NCBI GenBank assembly: GCA_036435485.1
Contig: CM071599.1
Location: 213,147,178-213,211,177, forward strand
Origin: Saposhnikovia divaricata
Lineage: Eukaryota > Streptophyta > Magnoliopsida > Apiales > Apiaceae
Direction of reading: 5' to 3'
Length of the DNA stretch: 64,000 nucleotides
The notes under the pieces are model-generated. The model ran no database searches and was not told the origin of the DNA. It was given only the letters and a program-made list of their open reading frames with translations. This document shows, in pieces, positions 1 through 13,400 of this stretch (positions are counted from its first letter, which is position 1; the number at the start of each line of letters is the position of its first letter). Both the position numbers and the translations under genes were made by a program.

Positions 1-400
1 AGGACATAGACCATGCCACAGAAAGGCTGATCCTCCCTTAAAGTACGAGTACGATACTAGTGACAACAGCTTAGAGGACGACATAACTCCCGTCTCCACA
101 CCCGTTCGGAAGCTTGGTCAGCATCTTTATAACAGGAAACCAGTTTCTAGAGATTTTTCTGTTGATGCTAAAAAGAAAGACAGGGCAAAGAAATGTAAGG
201 CACATCAATGTCCATTTTGTTCCAAAATGTTCAAGTCTGGTCAGGCTTTAGGGAGTCACAAGAGAACTCATTTTATCTATGATCCTGAAGACTCTGGCAG
301 TTCACCTCCAACTGCACGTAATCTAATTGATCTTAATCTTCCAGCACCTGAAGAGGATGATGAGTTCGATGACAACAAGCAGTTCATTTACGAGGATTGA
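1..400 (+). CDS. C2H2 zinc-finger protein with EAR motif (3' part)
   Basis: The reading frame is open from base 2 to the TGA at 398-400, so this is the C-terminal part of a gene whose start lies outside the window. It has one complete plant-type C2H2 finger (about bases 206-271: C-x2-C-x12-H-x3-H) with QALGSH in the helix, where the plant family usually has QALGGH. About 20 residues later comes DLNLPAP, an EAR-type repression motif, followed by an acidic tail. A lysine-rich basic stretch precedes the finger. Known family role: nuclear transcriptional repressors of the ZAT type, usually with two or more fingers; only the last is visible here. The G-to-S change in QALGGH is seen; its effect is unknown. 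The assignment to plant C2H2/EAR proteins is firm; the exact member is not. Confidence 0.85.
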   Translation, partial: GHRPCHRKADPPLKYEYDTSDNSLEDDITPVSTPVRKLGQHLYNRKPVSRDFSVDAKKKDRAKKCKAHQCPFCSKMFKSGQALGSHKRTHFIYDPEDSGSSPPTARNLIDLNLPAPEEDDEFDDNKQFIYED

Positions 401-2118
401 ACCAGGCATGACTCATGCCTCATGAGTTGATTGTCAGTGGTTCTTATGATTTGGTTGTCAACAGAGAACAATCAGTTAATAATTTGTCTCGATATACCCT
501 CATTAGTTCTGCTGCAGTTTAAGAAGATTACAATAAGCAACTGTTGCTTATATGAACGATTTGCGTTTTTTTTCAGTTTGTTTCCTCATGTTCCTAGAAT
601 ATGGTTACATTTTTGCAAATTCTATTATCATTTTTGGACTGAAATCTTTGCTGTGACATTCCGAATTGCTTTCTGGATTATACATTTTGCTTTGGACTAC
701 TATTTTCCATCATTTTTATGCTTGCAAAACTAAAAAAGTACGATCAGTAGTTCATTACTGTCACTTCAACACGTTTCGAAGTACTGCAATCTAAGCACCT
801 ACATAATAAGCTGCCACTGATCTGGCATAGTTGCCTTCATTTGCTTTATAGCTAGCCTTGTACACATGTACATCAGCTTCAAGAACAAAACCACACAAAC
901 CCGAGAAGGCCACTGCAATTTTGGGACATCGAATCGTGATCGTATTTGTAAACATGTTGATTTTGGATTAAGCTAAAATGACCTCAAGTTGAATGAAATT
1001 GAATGTCTGAGGGCATATGAATGGAATTCTAGCTAAAAACGGATTTTTTTGGATTATTTTTGGGTTAATCGGATCATTTTCGAGTCATTTTCGAGTTTTT
1101 AGCTTAGTAAATCGGATTGTGAATCGGGTCGAGTTACGTTAAAAGAAAATTTAACATAAGCAAGATATTCTGCAAAATTGGTACAAATATAAAAAAAAAA
1201 ATATCAAAAAAGTTGTGGTACACGCCAAAAGAACATTTTTATTCAACTTTTGCGGATCTTAATTCTTCACATGAAGAAACTAGGTGATAGGATAACTTAA
1301 TTCTTAATATCTTAATTCTTTGAACTATCTTAATTTCGATTGAATTGAATTGTTTAAGGAAGATAATCTTCACAATTAGTTAATTAGTTAATTCAGTCAT
1401 TTTTTCGATAAGAATGTATTGATAAATGAAGATTGTGTAAAGAGATTCTTGCTAAAAAAGTAAGAATGTGATGATTATATGTGATAATTCTAAGCACACT
1501 TCTAATCATAATCGAATTCTTTTTAATCTATACTTCTATTTGATTCGAATACCACGATAATGAATAAATTATTAAAAATAAATTTGATTACGAAATAGGT
1601 AAAAATCTTGGTATACTTTTATCCATGATCGAATTCCTTTTAACACGTTGTCCGGATATTAGGACAAATGGACAATGAATAAATTATCAAAAATGAGGAA
1701 AAATATTAATTTTATAATGGGTCTCACACACTAAATATTATAGAAATGTTAGGAATAATCATGATTTTTTGTTTTTTTAGAAGAACCATAACCTTTTGTT
1801 ACAATGCTGATACTTAATAATTAAGTGTTTAAAACAGTTTATCATCGAGATCAAAGTTGTCAGGAAGTGTTTAAATGGCAAATAATAATTAAATGAGTTT
1901 AAAGTTATATAGGATACGATCACTTTCCTAAGATAAAAATTGTCATGAAGTGTTTAAATAGCAAACAATAATCACATGAGTTTTGAGTTATCAAGAATAT
2001 GATAATTATTTATAAAAATGCATATACAGTGATATAGCTAGTAAGTTATAGAGATAGTGAAGAAAAAGAGCGGTGATATAGTAAGTTATAGAGATTGTGA
2101 AGGAAAATAGCGTGAAAA
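401..2118. other. 3' flank of zinc-finger gene and intergenic DNA with two short tandem duplications
   Basis: No coding sequence is recognised here. It holds the likely 3' UTR of the zinc-finger gene and AT-rich spacer. Two imperfect duplications lie close to the next gene: about 70 bp repeated with an 83-bp period (1851-1920 and 1934-2003, sharing the core GAAGTGTTTAAAT) and a 38-bp period duplication (around 2040 and 2078, sharing AGTAAGTTATAGAGAT) that ends a few bases before the next ATG. Confidence 0.6.
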
Positions 2119-4366
2119 ATGAATTCATGCATGAAGGCATTACTATCATTTATTTTTTTAACATGGAGTGGCTCATTATGTGTGAGTGAGAGAGTGGAGG
2201 TTGTAATAAAAAGTGTTACATCTATCGCAAAAGTTGATGAAGATTTTATATGTGCAACTATTGATTTATGGCCCTCGACCAAGTGTGACTACAATCAGTG
2301 TCCATGGCCTAACGTTGGCCTCCTTAATTTGGTACTTTTGAGCATCTCTTCTCTTTTTGTTCCTTTGTGTTGTAAATACATGTTTTGTGTAATGACAGAC
2401 TTTGTGTAAATTTCAGGATTTGAAGAACAAGGTTCTTGCTAATGCCCTTAAAGGTATGTCCAACTCTACAACTTGCTTGTACTAATGTGATGCACAATTG
2501 TTTGAACTACATAGTTTTTGTTGGTTTCTCTAACTCTTTACAACTGAATTACATGAAGCATTTAATCCCATGAGGATAAGAATTGGAGGATCTTTGGAAG
2601 ATCAGACTGTTTACAAAGTTGGATTAGTCACCAAATGTCCACACTTCAAAAACAGAAAGAATGTTCGACGTTTTGGATTCTCGAATGGTTGCATTACCAT
2701 GGAAAGATGGGATCAGCTCAACCAGCTATTCAACGAAACTGGGTAAATTTTTTCTTCTGTGTGTGTTTTGATGGTAATGTATGAAATCTAGTCTATACGA
2801 GTGACTGGCTTGATAATCGTTGCAGGGCGAAAGTGACATTCAGTTTGAATGCTCTTCGAGGAAGGAAATTAGAGAAGAAGAATAGCACTCTTTGGGTAGG
2901 TAACTGGAACAAATTAAATGCCCAGGACTTCATGAAGTACACCATCGCAAAAGGTTACAAGATTGATTCGTACGAACTTGGTCAGTAAAAACAGAATTCC
3001 AATTTTAACTATTTGAATGCAAGAGTATACATTTGTTTGATGCATACATGTGTTCCTGATCAGTTTTTAATACATGTAAGTGTGTTAATTGATGTGAAAT
3101 ATGAATAGGAAACGAGCTATCCGGGTCTGGAGTATCTGCAAAGGTTGGGGCATCACAATATGGAAAAGACATGATTGTTCTAAGTAATCTTGTGAAAAAA
3201 CTGTATGCTAACTCTTCCGAGCAGCCTAAGATATTGGGTCCTGGCGGCTTCTACGATGAAGATTGGTTCAATGAATTCCTCCAGGTTTCAGGACCAGGAA
3301 CAGTTCATGGTTTAACCCACCATATCTACAACCTTGGTGCAGGTATCTAATTTGTACATATCTAAACATGCTTTTACATGTTTAGTACTAGTAGTACATT
3401 CTGTTTGTTCTAGATTTTAACTGTGTAATGTATGCAGGTGTTGATGCAGACCTTATAAATAAAGTTCAAGACCCGTTTTTCCTAGACCGGGTAGCACAAA
3501 CATTCAAAGATGTTTCAGACTCGGTTAAGCTATATGGACCATGGACCGGTGCATGGGTTGGGGAATCCGGGGGTGCTTATAACAGCGGTGGCAAACATGT
3601 CTCTCATACCTTTGCTGATGGTTTTTGGTATTTGGATCAGCTAGGCATGGCCTCCACTTTTGATCATAAAGTTTACTGCAGACAAGCTTTGATCGGAGGG
3701 AACTATGGTCTTCTTAACACAACTACATTTGCCCCTAATCCCGATTACTATGGGTCAGCAGTCAATACATATATACATCTTTCAATTTTCATCCTCGCAA
3801 TATATTACTGCTTAACTAGTTCTTATTTTTCCTTCTAACAGCGCGCTGTTGTGGCATCGCCTTATGGGAACTAGAGTTCTTCAAGTCAGTCAAGATGCAT
3901 CTCCTTATTTACGTACATACGCACATTGTTCCAAACATTCCGTGAGTTTATTCCTACCTTAGTACTTCTCATACATTCGGGGTGAAAGCAGCTTTTACTG
4001 AAATGTAGTTTTGTAATGTATGTTTTATGTATGCAGAAACAAGGTGACATAACGGTGCTTCTGATAAACATGTCAAACTCTACCACTTTTATAGTGAATA
4101 TTAAAAACGATCTAAATTTATACCCAAGTTTAATCGATGGACCGCTCCCACCAAGAGAAGAGTACCATCTGACACCAGAAGGCGGCAACATTCAAAGCGA
4201 GGTGGTTTTATTGAACGACACACCATTGAAGCTGACAAAGTCGCTGGATATCCCAAATTTGAATCCTGCATTTGCGTCTCCACTTGATCCTATCAAAGTT
4301 GCACCTGATTCTTTTGTCTTCGCGGTCTTGAGAGGTTTTGGTGCTCCTCCTTGTTCTTCTTCATAA
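2119..4366 (+). CDS. Heparanase-like glycosidase, GH79 family, eight exons
   Basis: I built the gene from GT-AG junctions that keep one frame: exons 2119-2331, 2417-2453, 2559-2742, 2826-2980, 3109-3342, 3438-3753, 3842-3941 and 4037-4366, giving 522 residues, close to the usual length of plant heparanase-like proteins. Residues 1-23 look like a cleavable signal peptide. The N-terminal GH79 region has the expected CATID..W and CDY motifs. The acid/base glutamate is in GNEL (about residue 199, at the start of exon 5) and the probable nucleophile is in WVGESGGAYNSG (about residue 317). Exon 7 begins with the conserved ALLWHRLMGTRVL segment. Known role: retaining endo-beta-glucuronidases acting on glucuronic-acid side chains, for example of cell-wall arabinogalactan proteins, in the secretory pathway or wall. 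Some relatives hydrolyse flavonoid glucuronides, so the substrate is not settled. No disabling mutation seen. Confidence 0.92.
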
Positions 4367-5131
4367 GCAGTAGAAAGAAACTGTTGATTTTAGAAATGAA
4401 CTTGCATACTTTGGTTTATATATAATTAAGAGTATAGTGAGACTTGAGCAGTTAATTGGGGTAATTAGGTTATGGGTTATAATCAATTGCATCTACAAAT
4501 AGAGAGACTGGATTTCTCTTAAAAAGTATTTGATTGTTTGCCTGTTTAGCAATCACCATTGTATTCCGTCAGAAGTTATGTTTTTGCGGTTTTTGCACCT
4601 GCGCCTGTATTTGCTCTCATGGTCTTAGAAAGGGTCCAGTAACAATAAGTAGAGATTACAATAAGAATTCCACAATGGACAATTGTATGCTCTTATCAGT
4701 GGTCTAGAAAATTTATGCAACTCAGCTATATTAGACTTTACTTTTCTCTTTTTCGATGGTCTAAAAATACATTTGACCCAACTCACTGGAAGAGGACAGA
4801 CGAAAACAAAAGATGGCATCGCCTGCAATAAGATTTCAAACTTTACAAAAAAACAATTGTTTCGAGTAGAATTTTTAAGGATCAAGGCACATTATACAGT
4901 TAAGTAATGACAAGTCCCTGGAACTAGAACTCTTAAGAGTCGAGGCTTGAGACAATCAAAGTCTTGAAAAACAAGCAAAAAGTATCAAATAGTAGTATTA
5001 TTTATCCAAAGAGAATCACAGTATCGTATACAAACACACAACTTATTACAAGAAGATTAAGCACTTAATTACATAGTTACCGGAAGTAGTGTGTTCTGGC
5101 TACATCTTCCAAAAACTTAAAATGAAACCAA
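4367..5131. other. Convergent 3' flanks of the GH79 and RING genes
   Basis: Spacer between two genes that point at each other. Nothing coding is recognised. It holds the 3' UTR of the glycosidase gene on the left and of the minus-strand RING gene on the right. Confidence 0.5.
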
Positions 5132-5929
5132 TCATGTGGCCAATTCTCTTGCCAACCACTCCAATGCAGGATATGCAAAATACAATACCAAGAAAGAGGG
5201 GAGCGCAAACAAAACAGTGATAAGTAAATACAAGGCTAAAATGGCAACGCTGGCAGGGATCACGAAAAGAACAACCAGAAGAAGTAAGAGTACCAATGGG
5301 ATCTTGGCAGATAAGTTGATGAAGAAATCCAAAGATTTATGAAATGAATGGGTTCTCTCCAGACTAACAGAACCACCGACACCATTACTATTATCACTGT
5401 TGGACCCGGACTGTCCCGAGCGATGAGACCTCCTTAAATTTACACAGCTGGAATGATTTACAGTACATGAAGTGCTTTTGGGAGACCAAAGTGGTTGAGA
5501 GTCCCCAGAGATTAAGGAAAAGGTCTTCAGTCTGTCACCATTTAAGCTCTCTACCATCCAAAGGAGAAAGTAATTCTTGCAAGGAAATTTGAGGTTACCC
5601 TTGTAAACCAGTCGCAAAGTTAACAAGTGGCACCAAGGGCATGAGATAAAGAATGGAATCTGGATTTTTTGGTTCGAGAACTTATAAACAGCTAACTGGA
5701 GCCCTAGGACACAATTTTTGCAGAGTGTGTGGCCACACCATAAGACGTAGGGCACGTTCTCAACAATATTAAAAGATTCACAGCATATTGGACATTCCAG
5801 CCCATCATCAGAACTGTCATTTGAGCAGGTTTCATCGTCTGAGATATCTACAGAAGCTTGAGTTCGGTCTAAAGAATTTTTGTTGATCCCTCCGATGCTT
5901 CCAATAGCCTTTGAGATGAAACCCCACAT
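5132..5929 (-). CDS. RING-type E3 ubiquitin ligase-like membrane protein
   Basis: A single uninterrupted frame of 265 residues. I chose the second ATG (5929) because it gives an N-terminus starting MWGF, which fits plant relatives I know; an in-frame ATG at 5953 would add eight residues. A RING domain occupies roughly residues 45-100: CPIC, then a C-G-H-T-L-C-K-N-C stretch, then a final CPWC. The long gap before the last cysteine pair and the motif PYVLWCGHTLCKNC are typical of a plant-specific RING/U-box group. It is followed by the family-typical KNYFLLWMVES segment, a Ser-rich linker and a very hydrophobic C-terminus (last about 60 residues) predicting two or three membrane spans. Inference: a membrane-anchored ubiquitin ligase with unknown substrates. 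The frame has no intron; an intron in the 5' UTR is possible but was not identified. Confidence 0.85.
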   Translation of the reverse strand: MWGFISKAIGSIGGINKNSLDRTQASVDISDDETCSNDSSDDGLECPICCESFNIVENVPYVLWCGHTLCKNCVLGLQLAVYKFSNQKIQIPFFISCPWCHLLTLRLVYKGNLKFPCKNYFLLWMVESLNGDRLKTFSLISGDSQPLWSPKSTSCTVNHSSCVNLRRSHRSGQSGSNSDNSNGVGGSVSLERTHSFHKSLDFFINLSAKIPLVLLLLLVVLFVIPASVAILALYLLITVLFALPSFLVLYFAYPALEWLARELAT

Positions 5930-7246
5930 GGTGACAGGGAAAACGCTAATCAACAGAAATTGATCAACTGAAGTATTCTGGATATTTCTGACTCGTTTTT
6001 AATAATATATCATACACACAATTGGTCCACACAATCTCTACGGCTAAAGTCCTGAATTCCATGGAGCCTTGGATAATTCCTCAAACTGAACCCGAAGCAG
6101 TGTTGCATAGTAAGCTAGTGATTTCAAATGTCTCACTTACAAATGAGGATACAAAACAAAAATGAACATAGCAACAAGATACAGATATGCTTCTGTTTAG
6201 AGGTGGGTTCAGTTCGTGAATCATATAAACTAAAAGTGCCAAAATTATAATTAGTGCATTTAAATAGATTTAGGCACTCACACGAGCATATTATTTAATA
6301 AAAATAAACACAAATATCTTACTTCTTCAGGTTTCAACTACGAATCCATATTTCTCACTCGGCAATGTATAGTCAATAAGGTATCTGGGCTAACTAGTAG
6401 GTACATTCATTTATCATCTAAATTACTAACACATATGATTTTCAAAAGTTAACCTATATTAGTGTTATTAGTGTTGTATAAATCTCCAAGCACTGTAATA
6501 TCATCTACCAGTTTGCGTTTTACGCTTTTAAGCTGCCAAGATCATTCGGGTGTCTGTTTAATCCTGTAATTAAAAGTAGCAAGCCCTAGAAGCTCATTCG
6601 ATAGTTGAAGACTTTTCGAACACTGTAACACTTGATAATTTCGAAAAATCAGTTAGTACACTAGAAGTTTAAAACATACAGGTTCATTAAATGAGGACTC
6701 GATATTTTTTCACAGTGTTTGAAAACATAGAGGGTTATAACTTGATGGGTTTGTCTAGTGTGTGCCCAAGGGCACATGCTAAGAATCCGTGTTTGATGAG
6801 TTGGAAAATTTTGATTGGTGGAGATTTTTGCATCATTATTAATGAAATTTCTATCAATCAAAATTTAACAATTACACGAGCACGGCGCACACACTAAAAA
6901 AACCGTAACTTGATATATAACCTAGATTCATCACAATGATTTTGAGTATAAATTGGATCAAATATTACTCTGACTTACAATAAGCAAATAGTGGAAACAT
7001 AATTAGAATTCTTTAATTAATGAAAATTCTATACGATCAACAAATAAATCTATACGATGGAAATATCATTGAGCTTATAAGATTGAAGAACTAACAGAAA
7101 TGAAGCAGATACGGAGAAATCGACGAAAATGAAAAAAAAAATGATAATAAATGAAGGATAAATTAGGAGCATGAAAGTGAAGGACTTACAGAAATGAGTA
7201 GAAGAATCTGGAAGCATTGGAGAAGAATAGATCAAGAGGAGGAAGA

Positions 7247-7353
7247 GTCTCTCTCTCCCTCTCTCTCTTTCTCTCTCTCTCTCCCCCTCCCTCTATCCTC
7301 TCTCAGTCTCTCAGTCTCTCTCTTTCTCTCTCTCTCTCTCACTCTCTCTCTTT
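7247..7353. repeat. CT/GA-rich microsatellite
   Basis: About 107 bases of almost pure CT dinucleotides with a few interruptions (CCC, AGT, TTT). Any apparent reading frame across it is an artefact of the Ser/Leu repeat. Confidence 0.95.
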
Positions 7354-7390
7354 CCGTGATTCAGAAGAGATGTACTAGATCTTTTTGTGT

Positions 7391-7590
7391 CGATATAATT
7401 GAAGTCGATTTTCTAGACATGAGCCTTTTTTAAATGATTTAAAATATTAAATATAATATTTTGAGATACTCTTAAATAATAAAAAAAAATCGATATAATT
7501 AAAGTTGATTTTCTAGACATGAGCCTTTTTTCAATGATTTAAAATATTAAATATAATATTTTGAGATACTCTTAAATAATAAAAAAATAA
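7391..7590 (+). repeat. Two-copy 100-bp tandem duplication
   Basis: Copy 1 starts at 7391 and copy 2 at 7491, both beginning CGATATAATT and containing GATTTTCTAGACATGAGCC. They differ at only a few bases and one A-run length, so the duplication is recent. Confidence 0.95.
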
Positions 7591-8507
7591 AAAGAAAAGA
7601 ATAATAAATAAATAAGAATAATTCATTTTACGACTTAAAAAAATGAATAACCAAATTACAGATAAGTTGTAACGCCCCCAAATCCGGGGTCAGAAGATTT
7701 GGTCGTCACGCGAAAATCCATAAAATAAAATATCTGTTTAATAATAATCATTCACTTGTGATTGACCAACACTGGAAATATAACATATGTCACCCCAAAC
7801 ATACCAAGGTCTTTTTAGGTTATAGGGCTAGAAACAAGAATCCAAATTTCCATTAAATAGAAAGTATTCCTTCTTTACAACATTCTCTTTGATCAAATCT
7901 TAAATCACTGGTGTAACTTCGATAAGAAGTACGCCAGGCTAACTAGACCATCACATAATAATAAATACTATAACTCAAATATATAAAATAGATCTTACAC
8001 TAAATCCAGACATCCTGAGCCAAGTCATCTTCGAAATAGCATCACACTTCTTCTCTTTCTGAGTTGTGCGGATACGTCTCGCCAAACTACCTTACTGAAA
8101 TGTTAGAATTTACAACAGCAAGTATGAGCGAAAGAAATGCTCAGCAAGCGTATAAAATTTTTGATATAAAACCAGGATTGGTGGGGCATAAAAATCAACT
8201 GAAATGTAAAACAGTTTATAAAGAAACTGAATCAACAACTGTGATATAATTCAAATCATAACTGAAATCATTTGGCATGTCATAAAAATGAATCATCTGT
8301 CAACTCACAATATATAATAGCCATTCGGGCGATATGGATTGAATATAAATAAATGAAACACCATTGCCCCCTGATCAGGTTCAAAAGCAATGTGACCCTT
8401 TATACTCCACAGCTATACCCGTGTGTATAATCCGGATTTCATGAGGGTACCAAAATAGACAAGTAATGTTAGCCTATAGGAAGATGGAATGGTTACCATA
8501 TCCTCCT

Positions 8508-8621
8508 TAAATATTGCTGGACCATGACAGCAATCATGGCCTCCTACGCTTTATCATTTTCCAATAAATATTGTTGGACCATGACATCAACCATGGCCTC
8601 CTACGCTTTACCATTTTCCAA
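8508..8621 (+). repeat. 57-bp tandem duplication in the LTR-like element
   Basis: Two copies (from 8508 and 8565) beginning TAAATATTG and containing TGGACCATGACA and GGCCTCCTACGCTTTA. Only a few substitutions separate them. Confidence 0.9.
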
Positions 8622-8877
8622 TCAAATAGAGCAATTTCCGAATTCAACAGGAAATGTTTAGTTTCACATACAGTTCACATCCCTATTATTTACTACGATA
8701 ATAAGGATATGAAGAGTTTATCTTAAACAATTCCCCACATCAAGGGTACCAATATCAAGTAACTTTGTTCGCACAAAAATATTTAAGAATCACAAATAGC
8801 TCTGAACAATAACAATTTGTCATGATGTGAATCAATGAAACATAAAATAAAAGTGTTTAAGATGATAAAGAAAATAC

Positions 8878-10434
8878 TGAAGGAATTTACGGATGGGCGG
8901 AAGCGTGGTATAACAATTATTTCCGTAAAAACCATATAATCGCACATATAGAAAATCATATAAAATGAAAATAGCGAGGAATCGTGATCATACCTTGAAA
9001 AATCGAAGCTTTATAAAATGGTTTCTCGCAGTTGCTTCTCAGAGTGTGAAGCACTCTACCGGTATCCACCAAGATAAATTTCTTCGATGAAGCTTTTTAT
9101 AAAAACAAGGTTTTATAAAATGGAGGTTTGAGAGAGAGAGAGAGAGATGAAGAAGATGGAGGCTTTAAGTTTTTCACAAAAACCAAGTCAATCAAAAGTG
9201 TCCTCATCTCATTCTATTTATAGGGCACAAGTAGGTTTTTAACATTAATATATCATTATATATTAATATATAAATCCTACACTTTACCTTATAAAATGTT
9301 AAATAATAATTAAAATAATTTTAATCATTATTAAAACAACTTGCTCTCTCAAAATACCTTCATCAATAAATTAATCTTTTTATGGTGTGACCCTGTAGGT
9401 TCAATATTAAGCCGGTAGTAGAAATAAATAATAATAAACTTTTTATTTATTATTTATATGAATTCTAAAATTCATTAAATATAATTAACTGATTAATTAT
9501 ATTTATTCTACATCGTGAGTGATGCTTCTCAACATATCGCGACTATCCGGATAATATGAATTCACTGCTTAGAATACCAAGAACCTGTCAGTGCTAGTTA
9601 CCGTACAATCAATTCCTTCTACCCTACAATATCCCGATTAAATACAAGGCATGGATCTCGTGTCAGGCCTATCAAATTTAATCATATGATTTCTTATTCA
9701 TAACGCAAAGTTCATATTAATGCAAATTAGAAACTCCTTTCTAATTTCATACACTCTGGCCAGAGATTCCAGAACTCGCATACTAAGAATAACATAGGAT
9801 ATTCACTTCCTTACTGGAAGGGGTAGATTCTTTATTGATCGTTAACTATCTCCATACATAAATCCCTGTACCCAGAATAGACCTAATGGATGTCCTTGAG
9901 ACTAAGGACTAAACCAAAGCACAGTTCATTATATACAAGATTACTCTAACGATCTCAAGTCAAAGGACACTTGTACAACTATCACTCAGTGAATAACTAT
10001 TGACACGTGAGTAAACTCCATTAGTTGTCCAACTTATCGAGTCATGTTCAGTGAACTTATTCCCTAATAAGCACCTACATACTAGCTATAGTGTCACCAC
10101 ACAAATGCCTATGAGAACAGACATCCTCCTGACGGGAGCAAGCATAATATGTACCAATCTTTGCGGATTCACTAACTTCCGATTAGTTATCCTATGATCA
10201 GGAACTGTTTAAGTCTAGAGTTATCATCTTCTAGATCTCACTATTATAATCTCATTATAATTATAGAAGCTTTACTCTAAACTATGGAACATCTTATTTA
10301 AAACACTTTAAACAGATAATGCCCGTAATAAAATCAAAACAAGTCTTTTATTATTATTAATGAAATCAAACAAGAATACATGAAAGTTCTTCCTAACTCA
10401 TCATACATGATTGGATTTAGGACAAACACTTTCA
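8878..10434 (-). repeat. 3' LTR of the young copia element
   Basis: 1,557 bp, beginning TGAAGGAATT and ending CACTTTCA on the plus strand. It matches the 16321-17877 copy in length and in all stretches compared, including a short GA run that usually varies. Confidence 0.97.
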
Positions 10435-10447
10435 ATCTCCCACTTGA
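10435..10447 (-). promoter_or_regulatory. Polypurine tract of the young copia element
   Basis: On the minus strand this reads AAGTGGGAGAT directly before the 3' LTR, the usual plus-strand primer form in plant copia elements. It lies immediately after the polyprotein stop codon (10449-10451). Confidence 0.85.
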
Positions 10448-10448
10448 A

Positions 10449-13400
10449 CTAAAGCCAATCACCCTGGTATCTAATACCCATCTCCTCTTTATGACGATCA
10501 AAGTGAATCTGAGACAATGACTTTGTGAGTGGGTCTGCTATGTTGTTATGTGTGTCAACTCTCTCAACCTTGACATCTCCCCTTTCAATGATCTCCCTAA
10601 TCAAATGAAAGCGCCGCAAAACATGTTTGGAATTTTTATGAGACCTAGGTTCCTTGGCTTGTGCTATTGCTGCATTGTTATCACAATACAACACAATAGG
10701 CTCTTCAATGCTTGGAACAACTCCCAACTCAGAAACAAATTTCCTCATCCAAACGGCTTCTTTTGCAGCCTCACTTGCAGCTATATACTCTGCTTCCGCT
10801 GTGGAGTCAGCCGTTGTCGACTGTTTGGAACTCTTCCAACTAATCGCACCACCATTCAGAGTAAACACATACCCTGACATGGATTTGCTATCACTTTCTG
10901 ATTGAAAACTAGAGTCAGTATAACCCTCTATTTTCAATTCAGATCCACCAAAAACAAGAAAAATATCCTTAGTCCTTCGCAAGTACTTAAGGATGTTCTT
11001 CACTGCTTTCCAGTGGTCTTCACCTGGATTGGACTGATATCTGCTTGTCACACTAATTGAATAAGCAACATCAGGCCTAGTACATAACATCGCGTACATG
11101 ATAGATCCTATTGCTGAAGCATAAGGAATCTTACTCATGCGCTCTCTTTCCTCAGGTGTCTTAGGAGACATCTTTTCGGAAAGGGATACTTCATGGCTCA
11201 TCGGTATGAGACCTCTCTTGGAGTTTTCCATGCTAAACCTTTTAAGCACTTTCTCGATGTATGTACCCTGGGTAAGACCTATCATTCTTCTAGATCTATC
11301 TCTATAGATCTTCATACCGAGAATGTAGGATGCTTCACCCAAGTCCTTCATAGTGAAGTTCTTTGATAACCACACTTTGACTGATTGCAGCATCGGTATA
11401 TCATTTCCTATAAGAAGTATGTCATCCACATACAATACAAGAAATGTTACCGCGCTCCCACTAACCTTCTTGTAGACACATGGTTCATCTATGTTCTTGA
11501 TAAAATCAAACTCTTTGATTGTCTCATCAAAACGAATGTTCCATCTACGAGAAGCTTGCTTTAATCCATATATGGTCCTTAGCAGCTTACACACTAGGTG
11601 TTCATTCCCTTTAGAAACAAACCCCTCTGGCTGTGTCATATACACTTCCTCTTCAAGTTTCCCATTGAGGAAGGCCGTTTTCACGTCCATTTGCCAGATC
11701 TCATAGTCGTAGTAAGCAGCAATCGCAAGCAAAATCCGAATTGATTTTAACAGGGCTACAGGCGAAAAAGTTTCATCAAAGTCAATCCCTTGCCTTTGTC
11801 TGAATCCTTTTGCCACGAGCCTGGCCTTATAGGTCTCCACCTGGCCATCTGCTCCAATCTTTCTTTTGTATACCCATTTGCATCCAATAGGATTCACATC
11901 CTCTGGTGCTTCAACCAAAGTCCATACTTGGTTGGCATACATAGAATCCATTTCGGATTTCATGGCACTCTGCCATTTCTCTGAGTCAACACTACTCATA
12001 GCCTCATTATAGGTCATAGGGTCGTCATCATCAACGATTGATAACTCATTGTCATTCTCAATGACAAGGCCATAATACCTCTCAGGTTGGCGAGACACTC
12101 TTTCTGACCTACGAATGGGCTGTACCACAGAAGGTTGTTCAGTCTGAACAGGTGTTTCCTCTTGAACCGTAGTAGTTTGTGCTTCTTGAACTTCATTAAG
12201 TTCTATTTTGCTCCCACTGTTTCCTTCTAGGATAAACTGTTTTTCCAAGAAGGTAGCATGTCTGGAGACAAATACACTATGATTGGTGTAGAAGTAATAC
12301 CCTAAAGTTTCTTTAGGATATCCCACAAAACTACATTTCACGGATCGAGATTCCAGCTTATCAGGGTCAACTTTCTTGACATAAGCCAGACATCCCCAAA
12401 TCTTAACGTGTTTAAGACTCGGTTTCCTTTCTTTCCATATCTCATATGGAGTTTGAGGAACAGATTTGGAAGGCACCTTATTCAGTAAATATGCTGAGGT
12501 TTCCAATGCATAACCCCAAAGGAATACTGGAAGATTTGCATAGCTCATCATGGACCGAACCATGTCTAACAAAGTTCGATTTCTCCTTTCAGATACTCCA
12601 TTCAACTGTGGAGTATATGGAGGAGTCCACTGAGAGACTATACCATTTTCTTTGAGATAATCTAGAAATTCTCCACTCAAGTATTCACCACCTCGATCTG
12701 ATCGAAGAGTTTTAATACTACATTTGGTTTGTTTCTCCACTTCATTCTTATATTCTTTGAACTTTTCAAAGGCTTCAGACTTGTGTTTCATCAAATACAC
12801 ATATCCGAATCTAGATCGATCATCTATGAAAGTAATGAAGTACGAAAATCCACCCATGGCTTGCGTAGACATCGGTCCACATACATCTGTGTGTACCAGT
12901 CCTAGCAAATCTGCAGCCCTCTCTCCATGTCCACTAAATGGAGATTTGGTCATTTTACCCAATAGACAAGACTCGCATGTAGGATATGATTCAAAATCAA
13001 AGGGGTCAAGTAACCCTTCCTTATGCAATGTCCGCAGTCTATTTTCACTAATATGACCAAGTCTGCAGTGCCACAAATAGGTGAGATTTTCATCATCTCT
13101 TTTCCTTTTATTAGTATGTTCAATTTGTAGTAAATCATGCTCTATGTCACACACATACAGACCATTATTTAAAACACCACAACCATAAAGAACGTTATCT
13201 CTAAGAATTGAACATTCATTATTCTTAATAATAAACGAAAATCCATCCAAGTCTAACATAGGAATAGAAATAATATTCCTCACAATCGAGGGAACAAAAT
13301 AACAATTATTTAGAACAATAGTCTTGCCCGTAGGCATATGTAAATCAAACGATCCTACAGATTTAGCAGCAACTCTTGCTCCATTTCCCATCCGTAGAAT

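Larger units (their letters stand above)
5930..7667. other. RING gene 5' flank and AT-rich spacer
   Basis: No coding sequence is recognised. It contains the upstream region of the RING gene, a CT-rich microsatellite and a 100-bp tandem duplication, both listed separately. The last five bases (TAAGT, 7663-7667) are the target duplication of the large LTR-like element that follows. Confidence 0.5.

Noticed and set aside
7194..7433. A Ser/Leu-rich frame across the CT microsatellite
   Set aside because: It is a by-product of the CT dinucleotide run.
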